A program made the translations under genes and the position numbers. DNA of 64,000 nucleotides from Clostridium fallax (GTDB taxonomy: Bacteria > Bacillota > Clostridia > Clostridiales > Clostridiaceae). The notes under the pieces are model-generated. The model worked only from the letters and a program-made list of their open reading frames with translations, was not told where the DNA came from and ran no database searches. Location: NCBI RefSeq assembly GCF_900129365.1, contig NZ_FQVM01000011.1, forward strand, positions 18,994 through 82,993, given 5' to 3'. How positions within the stretch are numbered: position 1 is the stretch's first letter; each line of letters begins with the position of its first letter. Shown piece after piece: positions 17,244 to 26,615 of this stretch.

Positions 17244-20200
17244 CTATTTTATAAAATAATTAACTCCAGCTTTAAATATCTTTTGATCAAAACTACCATG
17301 AATATTTTTATAAAGGTTATCTCCAATTCTTTCACTATGTCCCATCTTCCCTAAAACTCTTCCACAAGGACTTGTTATTCCTTCCACTGCTAAAACTGAT
17401 CCATTAGGATTAAAAGGCATTTTTTCTGCAATATTTCCATTTAAATCAACATACTGAGTAGCTATTTGTCCTTTATCTAACAAAATTTTAGTAGTTTCAT
17501 TATCTGCTACAAATCTTCCTTCTCCATGAGATACAACAACATTATGAATATCTCCTAAATTAACTTCATTAAACCAAGGACTTAATGTTGAAGTTATTTT
17601 TGTTCTAACTATTGAACTTACATGTCTTCCTATTGTGTTATAGGTTAAAGTTGGACTGTTTTTATCTAATTCTCTTATTTCTCCATAAGGTAAGAGACCT
17701 AATTTAATAAGTGCTTGAAAGCCATTGCATATTCCAAGTATTAAACCATCTCTATTTTTTAGAAGATCCATAACACTTTCCCTTATCCTAGGATTTTTAA
17801 ATATTGCTGTAATAAACTTTCCAGAACCTTCTGGCTCATCTCCTAAACTAAATCCACCTGGTATCATAAGAATTTGAGAACTTTTTATTTCTTTTTCAAA
17901 AATATCTAAAGACTCTAAAAGTAAATTTTCATTTAAGTTCTTAAAAATTCTTTGAGAGACTTTAGCACCTTCCTTTTCAAAAGCATATGCTGAATCCCAT
18001 TCACAGTTTGTACCTGGAAAAATAGGAATAAATACTTTAGGCTTTGCAGCACTTAAATAAATAGATTTCTTTTTATCTCCCTTATATAAACTTTCTTTTA
18101 TATTAGATTTATGATTATCTTTTATAGGAAAAATATTTTTTAAAGGATTTTCCCAAATATTTATTAAATAATCTAAACTTAAATTGTTATCCTTATAAAT
18201 AATAGATTCTTCCTCTATTGTTTTTCCTATTATTTTGTAATCTATATCATCTAGTTCAGGAAGATTTTTTTCTTCAATTTCTAAAAGGAATTCTCCATAT
18301 CCTTCTTTAAATAAATCTTCTTCTTTTATGTTTTTATCTATATTTGCTCCTATTTTATTTCCAAAGGCCATTTTACATATACCTTCTACTACTCCACCTT
18401 CTTTTAAAGAAATTACACTTAAAATCTTTTTATTTTTTATAAGATTAGTTATTTTAGATAAATTATTTTTTAAATTATCAAAATCTATTACTTCTTTATT
18501 ATCTTTAGTAGAATTTATCTTCACTATAAGACTATTTACCTTCTTAAATTCTGGACTCATAACATTTTCTATTTTTTCTAAAGTTAAAGCAAAGGATATT
18601 AAAGTAGGCGGTACAGTTAAGTCTTCAAAAGTACCAGACATAGAATCCTTTCCTCCTATTGCTCCAATATTTAAATTTTTTTGTGCATATAAAGCTCCTA
18701 ATAAAGCACTTAAAGGTTTTCCCCACTTTTCTTCATCCTTCTCTAATTTTTCAAAATATTCTTGAAATGTTAGGTATACTTTTGAATAATCTCCACCTAA
18801 AGCAACAATTTTACAAACACTTTCTACTACTGCATATAAGGCACCATGAAAAGGACTAAATTTACTTATTTTAGGATTATATCCAAAAGTCATTAAAGTA
18901 CAATCCTTTGAATCTCCTCTATAAACCGGTACTTTTCCAGCCATTCCTTCTGGTTCTGTTAACTGATATTTCCCGCCCCAAGGCATTAATATAGTTCCTC
19001 TTCCAATAGTTGAATCAAAATTTTCGCTTAAGCCCTTTTGACTACATATATTTAAATCCTTTAATAAAATTTCTAAGCTATCCTTAAAGTCTCCATTAAA
19101 ATTATTTTTCTTAAAATAATTTTCTTCCTTTTTAGGTGGTTTAATTACTGCATTGATGTAACTTTTAGCTCCATTAGTATTTAGAAAATCCCTTGAAAGA
19201 TCAACTATCATATGGTTATTCCAAAACATCCTAACTCTATTTAATGATGTTATATCTGCTACCTTTGTAGCCTCTAAATTTTCCGTACTAGCTAAATTTA
19301 TAAATTCATTAAAATCATTTTTATCTATAACTACTGCCATTCTTTCTTGAGATTCTGATATTGCAAGTTCTGTACCATCTAAACCTTCATACTTTTTAGG
19401 TACATTATCTAAATAAATGTCTAATCCCTCTGCTAATTCTCCTACAGCTACAGATACTCCTCCAGCTCCAAAATCATTACATCTTTTTATCATCTTAGAA
19501 ACCTTAGGATTTCTAAAAAACCTTTGAAGTTTTCTCTCTGTTATTGGATTACCCTTTTGAACTTCTGCACTACAAGTTTCAATAGAATTTAAACTATGTT
19601 TTTTAGAAGACCCTGTTGCCCCCCCACAACCATCTCTTCCTGTTCTTCCTCCAAGAAGTAATACAATATCTCCTTCCTTAGGAATTTCTCTTTTTACATG
19701 ACTACTAGGTACAGCTCCTACAACAGCTCCTACTTCCATTCTCTTTGCTATAAAACCTTCATCATAAAATTCTTTAACTTGTCCAGTTGCTAATCCTATT
19801 TCATTTCCATAGGAAGAATAACCCTTTGCAGAACCTTTAGTTATCACTTTTTGAGGTAACTTCCCCTTTAAAGTTTTTTCTAAAGGACTATTAGGATTTC
19901 CACTTCCAGTAACTCTCATTGCCTGATATACATAAGCTCTTCCAGACAATGGATCCCTTATGGCACCACCTAAGCAAGTAGCTGCTCCTCCAAAAGGTTC
20001 TATTTCTGTAGGATGGTTGTGGGTTTCATTTTTAAATAAAATTAAATACTCTTCTATTCCCTTATTAGTTTCTATATTAGCTTTAATAGTGCAAGCATTT
20101 ATTTCTTCACTTTCGTCTATATTATTTAATATTCCTCTCCTTTTAAGTTCCTTTGCTATAATAGTAGCTAAATCCATTAATGTAATATCTTTATTTTCCC

Positions 20201-20981
20201 TATTTAAATATTCTCTTGATTTTTTATATTGAAGAAAAGCATTTTTAATAGGTTCTGTAAAATCTCCTTCTTCAAACTCTATGTTTTTTATAGATGTTAA
20301 AAAAGTAGTATGTCTACAATGATCTGACCAATAAGTATCTATTACTTTTATTTCAGTAATAGTAGGATTTCTATTTTCCAATTTAAAATAATCCTTACAT
20401 AATTTAAAATCCTCATATGTCATAGCTAAATTTAAATCATTATAAAGTTCATAAAAATCTGTGTCATTTAATTCATAAAAATTAGGAATAATTTTTATTG
20501 TTTTTGAATAATTAAGGTTTTCTGTTTCTATAGATGTTTTAAGATAGGCTTCTTTTGAATCTACTGGATTTATATAGTATTTTTTTATTTTATCTAATTC
20601 CTTTTCTTTTAAGTCTCCTTTTATTGCAATAAACTTAGAACAATGTATATTAGGTCTCTTTCCAAGAGCTAATACTTTCATAGCTTCTTCTGCAGCATCT
20701 GCCCTTTGATCATATTGCCCTTTAAGGTACTCTACTCCAAAAATATTATATCCTTCTAAATTTATTTCATCTTCATAAAGACTATCTACTGGTTTTTCTG
20801 CAAAAATAATATATTTAGACTTTTCCAGAACTTCTTCTCTAACATTTTCGATTATATATCTATTTATAATTCTTATGTCATTTATATTAATATTTAGATT
20901 TTCTATAAAATCATTTTTAAGTTTTTCTCCCTCAACATTAAAAGATGGTTTCTTCTCTACAAATAGTATTTTTTTACTCAT
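17244..20981 (-). CDS. purL: Phosphoribosylformylglycinamidine synthase, long one-piece form
   Basis: A 1245-aa enzyme converting FGAR, glutamine and ATP to FGAM. The ATG at 20981 (MSKKILFVEK) has TTTAGGAGGTATT before it. The long form fuses the roles of PurS, PurL and PurQ: an N-terminal PurS-like part, the synthetase core with 'DRYWSDHCRHTTF'-type sequence ('IDTYWSDHCRHTTFLTS') and 'ETHNHPTEIEPFGGAATC', and a C-terminal glutaminase with 'FPGTNCEWDSAYAF', nucleophile Cys1085 in GICNGFQ, and 'VVSHGEGRF'. No separate purS or purQ is present, as expected. It is the first gene of the operon, downstream of a strong promoter, rather than lying inside or at the end of the cluster. Confidence 0.96.
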   Translation of the reverse strand: MSKKILFVEKKPSFNVEGEKLKNDFIENLNININDIRIINRYIIENVREEVLEKSKYIIFAEKPVDSLYEDEINLEGYNIFGVEYLKGQYDQRADAAEEAMKVLALGKRPNIHCSKFIAIKGDLKEKELDKIKKYYINPVDSKEAYLKTSIETENLNYSKTIKIIPNFYELNDTDFYELYNDLNLAMTYEDFKLCKDYFKLENRNPTITEIKVIDTYWSDHCRHTTFLTSIKNIEFEEGDFTEPIKNAFLQYKKSREYLNRENKDITLMDLATIIAKELKRRGILNNIDESEEINACTIKANIETNKGIEEYLILFKNETHNHPTEIEPFGGAATCLGGAIRDPLSGRAYVYQAMRVTGSGNPNSPLEKTLKGKLPQKVITKGSAKGYSSYGNEIGLATGQVKEFYDEGFIAKRMEVGAVVGAVPSSHVKREIPKEGDIVLLLGGRTGRDGCGGATGSSKKHSLNSIETCSAEVQKGNPITERKLQRFFRNPKVSKMIKRCNDFGAGGVSVAVGELAEGLDIYLDNVPKKYEGLDGTELAISESQERMAVVIDKNDFNEFINLASTENLEATKVADITSLNRVRMFWNNHMIVDLSRDFLNTNGAKSYINAVIKPPKKEENYFKKNNFNGDFKDSLEILLKDLNICSQKGLSENFDSTIGRGTILMPWGGKYQLTEPEGMAGKVPVYRGDSKDCTLMTFGYNPKISKFSPFHGALYAVVESVCKIVALGGDYSKVYLTFQEYFEKLEKDEEKWGKPLSALLGALYAQKNLNIGAIGGKDSMSGTFEDLTVPPTLISFALTLEKIENVMSPEFKKVNSLIVKINSTKDNKEVIDFDNLKNNLSKITNLIKNKKILSVISLKEGGVVEGICKMAFGNKIGANIDKNIKEEDLFKEGYGEFLLEIEEKNLPELDDIDYKIIGKTIEEESIIYKDNNLSLDYLINIWENPLKNIFPIKDNHKSNIKESLYKGDKKKSIYLSAAKPKVFIPIFPGTNCEWDSAYAFEKEGAKVSQRIFKNLNENLLLESLDIFEKEIKSSQILMIPGGFSLGDEPEGSGKFITAIFKNPRIRESVMDLLKNRDGLILGICNGFQALIKLGLLPYGEIRELDKNSPTLTYNTIGRHVSSIVRTKITSTLSPWFNEVNLGDIHNVVVSHGEGRFVADNETTKILLDKGQIATQYVDLNGNIAEKMPFNPNGSVLAVEGITSPCGRVLGKMGHSERIGDNLYKNIHGSFDQKIFKAGVNYFIK

Positions 20982-21031
20982 AATACCTCCTAAATACAAT
21001 AAAGCTTTTATAATTAAACTTTCAGATAAAC

Positions 21032-21182
21032 CGAATTATTAAATTCAGAATTGTTTTTTTATTCGTATTATTTAATATATACATTATCACTGGAAATATT
21101 TTTTGTCAACATTTATATATATTATGCAATTATTATTCGTTTATATACATATATTATATTTGTTTTATTTATATATTATTCG
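21032..21182 (-). promoter_or_regulatory. CGAAT motifs around the pur promoter (PurR-box-like)
   Basis: Three CGAAT motifs in AT-rich context lie on the transcribed strand at 21178-21182, 21135-21139 and 21061-21065. A fourth, inverted, is at 21032-21036. The last two form CGAAT...ATTCG with 24 bp between. Bacillus-type PurR binds paired CGAA/TTCG PurBoxes, so these are candidates, but the spacing is not the classical one. The rest of 20982-21340 holds the promoter and an upstream terminator, and no gene. Confidence 0.45.
21081..21109 (-). promoter_or_regulatory. Promoter of the purine operon
   Basis: A perfect -35 TTGACA (21109-21104), 17 bp, and TAATGT (21086-21081) on the minus strand, about 100 bp before purL. 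The resulting leader (about 90 nt) is too short and unstructured for a typical purine or PRPP riboswitch. Confidence 0.82.
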
Positions 21183-21240
21183 TTTTTATATTTTCTTTTT
21201 GTGAACTTTTATTTAAAATAAATCCTTTTAACATAATATA

Positions 21241-21292
21241 AATAAAATAAAAACTATGAAGTAAATTTAAGCTGTCCTTATCTACTTCATAG
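21241..21292 (-). terminator. Intrinsic terminator after the pyrophosphatase-like gene
   Basis: CTATGAAGTA (21254-21263) pairs with TACTTCATAG (21283-21292). On the minus strand the stem is followed by TTTTTATTTTATTT. Confidence 0.72.
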
Positions 21293-21340
21293 AAGACAGT
21301 TCAAATCATTCTTCATAGCTTTCTTTTATGCCTTAAAAAT

Positions 21341-21685
21341 CTATTTCATTATTATTTCCGTATTAAAAAATCGTTCTTTAAACTCTACTAAAGCCATAAT
21401 CTGCTCTTTTGTGTAAATATCTTTGTCTTTAGCTAAGACAAATTTATCTTGATTATCATATTTTCTATGGATTATAGCTATAACATATCCTTCAAATTCT
21501 CTTAAGGGAGTAAATTTCCCAAGAACATATCCATTTATTTCTTCTCCATACTCCTCTTTTATTTCCTGTATATAACCATAATTTAAAGGATAAATATATC
21601 CCATTCTTGGATGCCTAGATCCTAAAGGTCTATCTACAATAACTTTTACTTTTTCCCCTAAATACTCCTTTAAATCCTTTCTCAT
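21341..21685 (-). CDS. Inorganic pyrophosphatase-like small protein, degenerate active site
   Basis: A 114-aa cytosolic protein. 'VIVDRPLGSRHPRMGYIYPL' and 'NYGYIQEI' match the opening of soluble family I inorganic pyrophosphatases (DRPxGS...YPLNYGYI). However, the place of the catalytic DGDPLD motif reads 'YGEEINGYVLG', so the key aspartates are gone and the protein is about two thirds of the normal length. I infer a pyrophosphatase-fold protein that is unlikely to hydrolyse PPi by the standard mechanism; a binding or regulatory role is possible. GGAAGGGAAATT precedes the ATG. It lies alone between the pur promoter and nrdJ. Confidence 0.68.
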   Translation of the reverse strand: MRKDLKEYLGEKVKVIVDRPLGSRHPRMGYIYPLNYGYIQEIKEEYGEEINGYVLGKFTPLREFEGYVIAIIHRKYDNQDKFVLAKDKDIYTKEQIMALVEFKERFFNTEIIMK

Positions 21686-21825
21686 AATTTCCCTTCCTTC
21701 TATTCATAATAATTAAGCTATATTTAAATTATAAACCTTTACATTATCAACTACAAAAAATTACATTCTATTTTTTCATAATTTTTATTAATGTATTTTA
21801 TATTATTTAATCTCTAAACAATACA

Positions 21826-21863
21826 ATAAAAAATAATGACTTAAAGAATATTCTTCAAGTCAT
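21826..21863 (-). terminator. Intrinsic terminator of nrdJ
   Basis: ATGACTTAAAGAAT (21836-21849) pairs with ATTCTTCAAGTCAT (21850-21863), 13 of 14 positions. On the minus strand it is followed by TTATTTTTTATTG. Confidence 0.8.
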
Positions 21864-21936
21864 AACTTTCATAATTATTAATTTATATTAAATAATATTA
21901 TTTATAAGAACTTAATTTTTAATATAATACTTTTTA

Positions 21937-24294
21937 TTATCTTATTGGACAGACTCCACTTTCGCAACCTTCTGTTCCTATATCTAGCTCTTGCTCTTCT
22001 TTTTCATATTTTGAAATTAATGAAGGTACAAAAGGTTTCATTTTTATTTGTCTTCTTTCATATTCTTCTTTATCTATAGCTTCATAAGGTAATAATTCAT
22101 AAAAGCTATCATCCAATGATAAAAATGATACTGCTACAACATCATCCCAGTTATTCCATATCCATTCTTCTACATCTTTCCATTCATGTTCTCTTACATG
22201 AATTGTTATTGAACAGTTATGATCCACATAATTTTCCATAAACATTTTATAATTCTCTAATTGCTCAATGGCACTAATATCATATTTTGTTTTTCCAAGA
22301 GGTGCTTTTACTGGAAACTCTACAACTTTTGTTGTACAGCTTTCCACAGTTTGTCCAACTTCTGGAAAAACTGGATATCCTAACTCTTCACATACCTTAA
22401 CTAATGGATCATCAGCAGATATTCTCACTCTTCTTATAAAGTATGGTGAATGAGAATAATGGACACCACTTGAAACTGTTGGAAGTTGAGATAGAGTACC
22501 TTCTGGCTTTATAGTTGTAACTAATAAGGGCTCATTTTGTTCAAGCTCCTTTGCATATTCTGATGCTGCGTTTTTAGCTGCTTCCCTAAGTTTCTTTAAA
22601 AGAATAGCTTCTTCTTCTTTATTTAAATCTAATGCATTAACCATATCCTGCCACCCAGTTAATGAGCACCCTATAAGTTTATCTCTTTGTTGAACATTAT
22701 CCCATTTAGGTAATTCAAGCTCCACACAAGTCATTCTATATCCAGCTCTTGCAGATAATCTTTGAGCTTCTAAAAGACCTTTTTCATCTAATGTACCATC
22801 TTCTTTTATAAAACCTAGAACATTAACTGTTGTTAAATTACATAATCCATTAGAATCTAACAGTATTTCACCACAAGGATTAACACCCTTCATATTAGGT
22901 CTTCTTTTTAATGCAGCTTCTGCATTAATCCAGCCTGGTTCTCCTGAATATCTCATCTTTTCTATATTCCATTTTAGCTTTTCTCTTGATGGTTTTTCTT
23001 CATAATATATTGAATTATTACTCATCTGCCTATGAATAAGCTCTTTATTAACAATCCATTTACCATCTACTTGCTTGTAAAGAGAAGATTTTGCTTCTAT
23101 AGCTTCTTCATCTTTTGGATCTATTATAACCATCTCAGCTGTTCTTCTAACTCCACCAACCACTACATTTTCTCCTATAATATTTGCAATATCTAAACAG
23201 TCAATTGGTGATAGTTTAATTCTATTTTTATCTGTAAGAATGGATTTTCTTTTTATAACTTTATCTATTTTATAAAACATATTTTTTAAGCTTTCATGCC
23301 CTGAAGCCGTTCCGCCAAAGGTTTCAAGTCTTTCTCCCTTAGGTCTAACATTACCATAATCTATTATAATAGTTTTTATATTTCTATATTCACTATTACC
23401 TATTAATTTTAAGAAATGGTCTAACGCTTGAACCCATCCCTCTTTAGAGTCTCCTACAATAATTTCTACTGAATCATTATTAGAAAAAATTACAGATGTG
23501 CTATCTTGTCTCTCATCTTTTGGCACTGGTATATAGTCTTTATGGATTAACTTATAATCAGTTCTTAATTTTGGTATCTTTGCTACATCTTTTCTTAAAA
23601 CTCTTACACCAACTCCTGAACCTATCATAAGTAAATAAAATAAATCTTTAAATGCTTCAAAAGAATCTATAACCTCAAAGGCACAATTATAATTACTCAT
23701 AGGATATTTCTTTGATACTTCTGTATTACCTACCCAAAAAGTTCTTCCTGATAAAAATTGCCTTAGATTAAATATATTATCATATAATTTTTCTGCTTCT
23801 TCTCTAGAAGTTGGAACTATCGTTGTATTGTATTCTACTGCTCTTCTTACAGTTTCCCACCAATATTCTCTTCTTCCTTCTTCTTTTATATATCTTGAAT
23901 AAGTCCTATAGTAAACAAAGTTTCCAAGTTGTTCCATAGGAGATTTACTATGTTTATATTTGCTAATAAATTCGTCACTTATCATAAAATATTTATTTTT
24001 TACCTTAGACTTTCTTCTTACCTTCTCTTTTTCACTTCTGTAAATTATATATCTTTTAGCTACATCTTTCCTTGGACTATCCATAAGCATGAATTCTACA
24101 GTATCTTGTATATCCTCTACTTCTATAAAGGATTCTTCCATTTTTCCAATTTTTTCATCTATTTTTTCCGCTATTTCTAAGCTTAAATTATGATCTATTC
24201 CAAGTTTTGTATCATCCATAGCCCTTTCTATAGCTATTATTATATTTTGAATTTTAAAATCAACTAAACTCCCATTTCTCTTACGAACCTTCAT
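21937..24294 (-). CDS. nrdJ: Adenosylcobalamin-dependent (class II) ribonucleoside-triphosphate reductase
   Basis: A 785-aa enzyme that reduces ribonucleotides to deoxyribonucleotides using adenosylcobalamin instead of a diiron-tyrosyl or glycyl radical. Residues 1-90 form an ATP-cone allosteric domain ('KVRKRNGSLVDFKIQNIIIA'). The catalytic domain resembles the monomeric Lactobacillus-type triphosphate reductase: 'PMSNYNCAFEVIDSFEAFKD', 'IGSGVGVRVL', 'GVNPCGEILLDSNGLCNLTT' near residue 473 with the catalytic NPCGE, and a C-terminal redox pair in GCESGVCPIR. It works without oxygen. Single gene with its own promoter, two NrdR-like boxes and a terminator. No cobalamin riboswitch is visible upstream. 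Confidence 0.92.
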   Translation of the reverse strand: MKVRKRNGSLVDFKIQNIIIAIERAMDDTKLGIDHNLSLEIAEKIDEKIGKMEESFIEVEDIQDTVEFMLMDSPRKDVAKRYIIYRSEKEKVRRKSKVKNKYFMISDEFISKYKHSKSPMEQLGNFVYYRTYSRYIKEEGRREYWWETVRRAVEYNTTIVPTSREEAEKLYDNIFNLRQFLSGRTFWVGNTEVSKKYPMSNYNCAFEVIDSFEAFKDLFYLLMIGSGVGVRVLRKDVAKIPKLRTDYKLIHKDYIPVPKDERQDSTSVIFSNNDSVEIIVGDSKEGWVQALDHFLKLIGNSEYRNIKTIIIDYGNVRPKGERLETFGGTASGHESLKNMFYKIDKVIKRKSILTDKNRIKLSPIDCLDIANIIGENVVVGGVRRTAEMVIIDPKDEEAIEAKSSLYKQVDGKWIVNKELIHRQMSNNSIYYEEKPSREKLKWNIEKMRYSGEPGWINAEAALKRRPNMKGVNPCGEILLDSNGLCNLTTVNVLGFIKEDGTLDEKGLLEAQRLSARAGYRMTCVELELPKWDNVQQRDKLIGCSLTGWQDMVNALDLNKEEEAILLKKLREAAKNAASEYAKELEQNEPLLVTTIKPEGTLSQLPTVSSGVHYSHSPYFIRRVRISADDPLVKVCEELGYPVFPEVGQTVESCTTKVVEFPVKAPLGKTKYDISAIEQLENYKMFMENYVDHNCSITIHVREHEWKDVEEWIWNNWDDVVAVSFLSLDDSFYELLPYEAIDKEEYERRQIKMKPFVPSLISKYEKEEQELDIGTEGCESGVCPIR

Positions 24295-24351
24295 ATAAAC
24301 ACTCCTCTTACCAAGATTAATTTATCATCATAGTATTTCTTTCCCAAAGCT

Positions 24352-24381
24352 ATTATATACTATATATTGTACTTAATTCAA
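24352..24381 (-). promoter_or_regulatory. Promoter of nrdJ
   Basis: TTGAAT (24381-24376), 18 bp, TATAAT (24357-24352) on the minus strand. The spacer is almost wholly filled by an NrdR-like box. Confidence 0.75.
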
Positions 24382-24413
24382 TGCTTCCTTTTTCAAAACA
24401 CAATATATTGTTT
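24357..24413 (-). promoter_or_regulatory. Two NrdR-like boxes over the nrdJ promoter
   Basis: ACACAATATATTGTTT (24398-24413) and ATACTATATATTGTAC (24357-24372) fit the 16-bp palindromic NrdR box (roughly acaCwAtATaTwGtgt). Their starts are 41 bp apart, close to four helical turns, so both lie on the same DNA face. The downstream box fills the -35/-10 spacer. NrdR is the known repressor of ribonucleotide reductase genes, so this is a well supported operator. Confidence 0.82.
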
Positions 24414-24573
24414 GGTAATTTTTTGAATAAACTATGTTGTATACGGCTCTTTTCAATACTTTAGAAAAAATTTTAAATTAAAATATTATTTTAAAAAAAA
24501 TATAATACTAGCTAATATTTATGTATTTAATTATATTATTTTTTAATAAATACCATAAAGTTTTATTTAAAAT

Positions 24574-25281
24574 CTAATATTTTTTTCCTTCATTGCGACC
24601 TATGTACACAAAAATTGAAAAGCAAAAATATATAAAAAGACTTAAAATAGAAAAACATATTGAAAAAACTAAAGTATCTTTATTTATATTATTTATAAAA
24701 AAATCTAATAATTTTTTTGGTTCAACTAACACATCCCAAGAATTAAATCTTATAAATCTTCCTATGTATAGTCCATATCCACATAAACAATTAGCTATTA
24801 AAACAAATATTAACCCAACTCCTAATCCATATTTTTCTTTAATATGCTTATGTACTACATAAAGTGAAAATACTCCTAAAGCACAAGCCAAAAAAGCTGC
24901 CATTGATATGAAAAAAAACTCACTCCAAACTGCACCTTTTAAGCTATATATAACCTTAGGTTCTGGGTTATATACTCCACTTTTAATTACATGATAAAAA
25001 GTTAATTTACTTAAATGTATGTAATCAGTAATGATATATATAGAATTAGGATAAAAAAATAACCAAAATAAAAATACAAGTATTGATAATATTTTTTTTA
25101 ATATATCTTTTTTATTTTTTTGAAGTTTATAATACCACATAGCAAAAATCATAGGTATCCAGGCTAAAAACAAGTTCCATATTAAGTAAGATACATCTTC
25201 AAGCCTAAAAAATACTATGCTTATACATACCAAAACTGTAGCAAAAGTTAATGCAAGTTCTCCTCTTCTCAAAGCTAACAT
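24574..25281 (-). CDS. DUF1361 membrane protein
   Basis: A 235-aa protein with about six to seven membrane helices. 'SYLIWNLFLAWIPMIFA', 'FFYPNSIYIITDYIHL' and 'GLYIGRFIRFNSWDVLVEP' are the characteristic blocks of the DUF1361 family, whose function is unknown. AGAAGGAATACAT precedes the ATG. It stands alone; no terminator of standard shape is visible between its stop and the nrdJ promoter, so read-through toward nrdJ is possible. Confidence 0.82.
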   Translation of the reverse strand: MLALRRGELALTFATVLVCISIVFFRLEDVSYLIWNLFLAWIPMIFAMWYYKLQKNKKDILKKILSILVFLFWLFFYPNSIYIITDYIHLSKLTFYHVIKSGVYNPEPKVIYSLKGAVWSEFFFISMAAFLACALGVFSLYVVHKHIKEKYGLGVGLIFVLIANCLCGYGLYIGRFIRFNSWDVLVEPKKLLDFFINNINKDTLVFSICFSILSLFIYFCFSIFVYIGRNEGKKY

Positions 25282-25470
25282 ATGTATTCCTTCTTTCTAA
25301 ACTTATTATTTTTTAAATATTATAAATTTAAAAATATAAAATTCCACTAAATGTAATTATACTATATATGTGGTAATAAATTGTAAATATTATTAAAATA
25401 TAGTCTTAATATTTATATATTTTAAAACTTTTACTAAGTATTAATATACCTAATAATTATATATTAATTA

Positions 25471-25517
25471 AAAATATTAAGGTTAGTACTGAAACTTTAA
25501 GTTTTAGTACTAACCTT
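25471..25517 (-). terminator. Terminator of the mgl operon
   Basis: A 19-bp stem (25479-25497 with 25499-25517, core AAGGTTAGTACT) with one G-T pair. On the minus strand it runs into AATATTTTTAATT. It lies about 60 bp beyond the mglC stop. Confidence 0.78.
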
Positions 25518-25576
25518 TAAAAATATACAATCTATATACTTCTTTAAATAATTATTTATGATTTTAAATAATACAA

Positions 25577-26596
25577 TTATTTTTTCTTTAAATATTTTCT
25601 CATATCAATAGCGACTGCACTTATTATTATTAATCCCTTTACAACAAATTGAAGATATGGATTTACCCCTATAAATGCTAGACCATAGTTAATAACTTGG
25701 AATATTAAAACTCCTGTAATTATTCCAGGTACTGTACCTATTCCTCCTGAAGTCGATACTCCTCCAACAACACAAGCTGCAATGGCATCTAATTCATACA
25801 TATTTCCTGTATTGTTAGTTGCACTTCCTACACGACCTGCTTCTAAAGCTCCGGCAAATCCGTATAACATTCCAGCTAACATATATATTATAAGTAAATT
25901 TTTAACTACACTAACACCTGATACAACAGCAGCCTCAGTATTTCCTCCAATAGCATACATATTTTTACCAAAGGTAGTTTTATTCCATAAAATCCATATT
26001 AAAATTGTTACAATAGCTGCATATATAATAAGATAAGGAATTTCAAAATTTCCACTTCCAAATCCACCTTGTACAAAATTAGAGAACTTAGAATCTAAAC
26101 CTCCAATAGGCTGTGCTCCATAAGGAGGTCTATCAAAATATATTGAAGTTGCTCCATAAACAATAATCATCATACCCATAGTAGCTATAAAAGGTGGTAC
26201 TTTAAATTTTGATACTACAAATCCATTTATTAATCCTATAAGTCCGCATATAATAATGGTTATTATAATAGGAACTATAATTGGCAATTGAGGTAAATTA
26301 GGATACATCTTATATGAATAATCTACAGCTTGAAGCATAGATGCAGATAAAACTGCTGAAAGGCCTACAACTCTACCTGCTGAAAGATCTGTTCCTTGAG
26401 AAATCAATATTCCTCCAACACCTAAAGCTATGATTATACGTGTAGATGCCTGACTTAATATATTTTTAAAATTATTTATTGATAAAAAGTCAGGTGATAT
26501 AACTATTATTACTACTAATAATACCGCTAAAACAATATATATAGCATTATCCATAAACCATTGTTTTGTAATAAATTTTTTCTTATTATTTTCCAT
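25577..26596 (-). CDS. mglC: Galactose/methyl-galactoside ABC transporter permease
   Basis: A 339-aa integral membrane permease of the ribose/galactose ABC class (BPD_transp_2), with about eight to ten helices. It has the family segments 'ILISQGTDLSAGRVVGLSAV' and 'AAVVSGVSVVKNLLIIYMLA' and 'DAIAACVVGGVSTSGGIGTV'. It pairs with MglA to move galactose or methyl-galactosides delivered by MglB. AGGGGGC precedes the ATG by about 9 nt; the gap to mglA is 19 bp. Confidence 0.94.
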   Translation of the reverse strand: MENNKKKFITKQWFMDNAIYIVLAVLLVVIIVISPDFLSINNFKNILSQASTRIIIALGVGGILISQGTDLSAGRVVGLSAVLSASMLQAVDYSYKMYPNLPQLPIIVPIIITIIICGLIGLINGFVVSKFKVPPFIATMGMMIIVYGATSIYFDRPPYGAQPIGGLDSKFSNFVQGGFGSGNFEIPYLIIYAAIVTILIWILWNKTTFGKNMYAIGGNTEAAVVSGVSVVKNLLIIYMLAGMLYGFAGALEAGRVGSATNNTGNMYELDAIAACVVGGVSTSGGIGTVPGIITGVLIFQVINYGLAFIGVNPYLQFVVKGLIIISAVAIDMRKYLKKK

Positions 26597-26615
26597 GGTA
26601 TTCTTGCCCCCTATA

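Noticed and set aside
20982..21110. Purine, PRPP or ZTP riboswitch in the purL leader
   Set aside because: The predicted leader is only about 90 nt, AT-rich, and lacks the conserved cores of these riboswitches.
24295..24573. Cobalamin riboswitch before the B12-dependent reductase
   Set aside because: No B12-box-like sequence or large folded leader is visible; the promoter lies close to the start and carries NrdR-like boxes.
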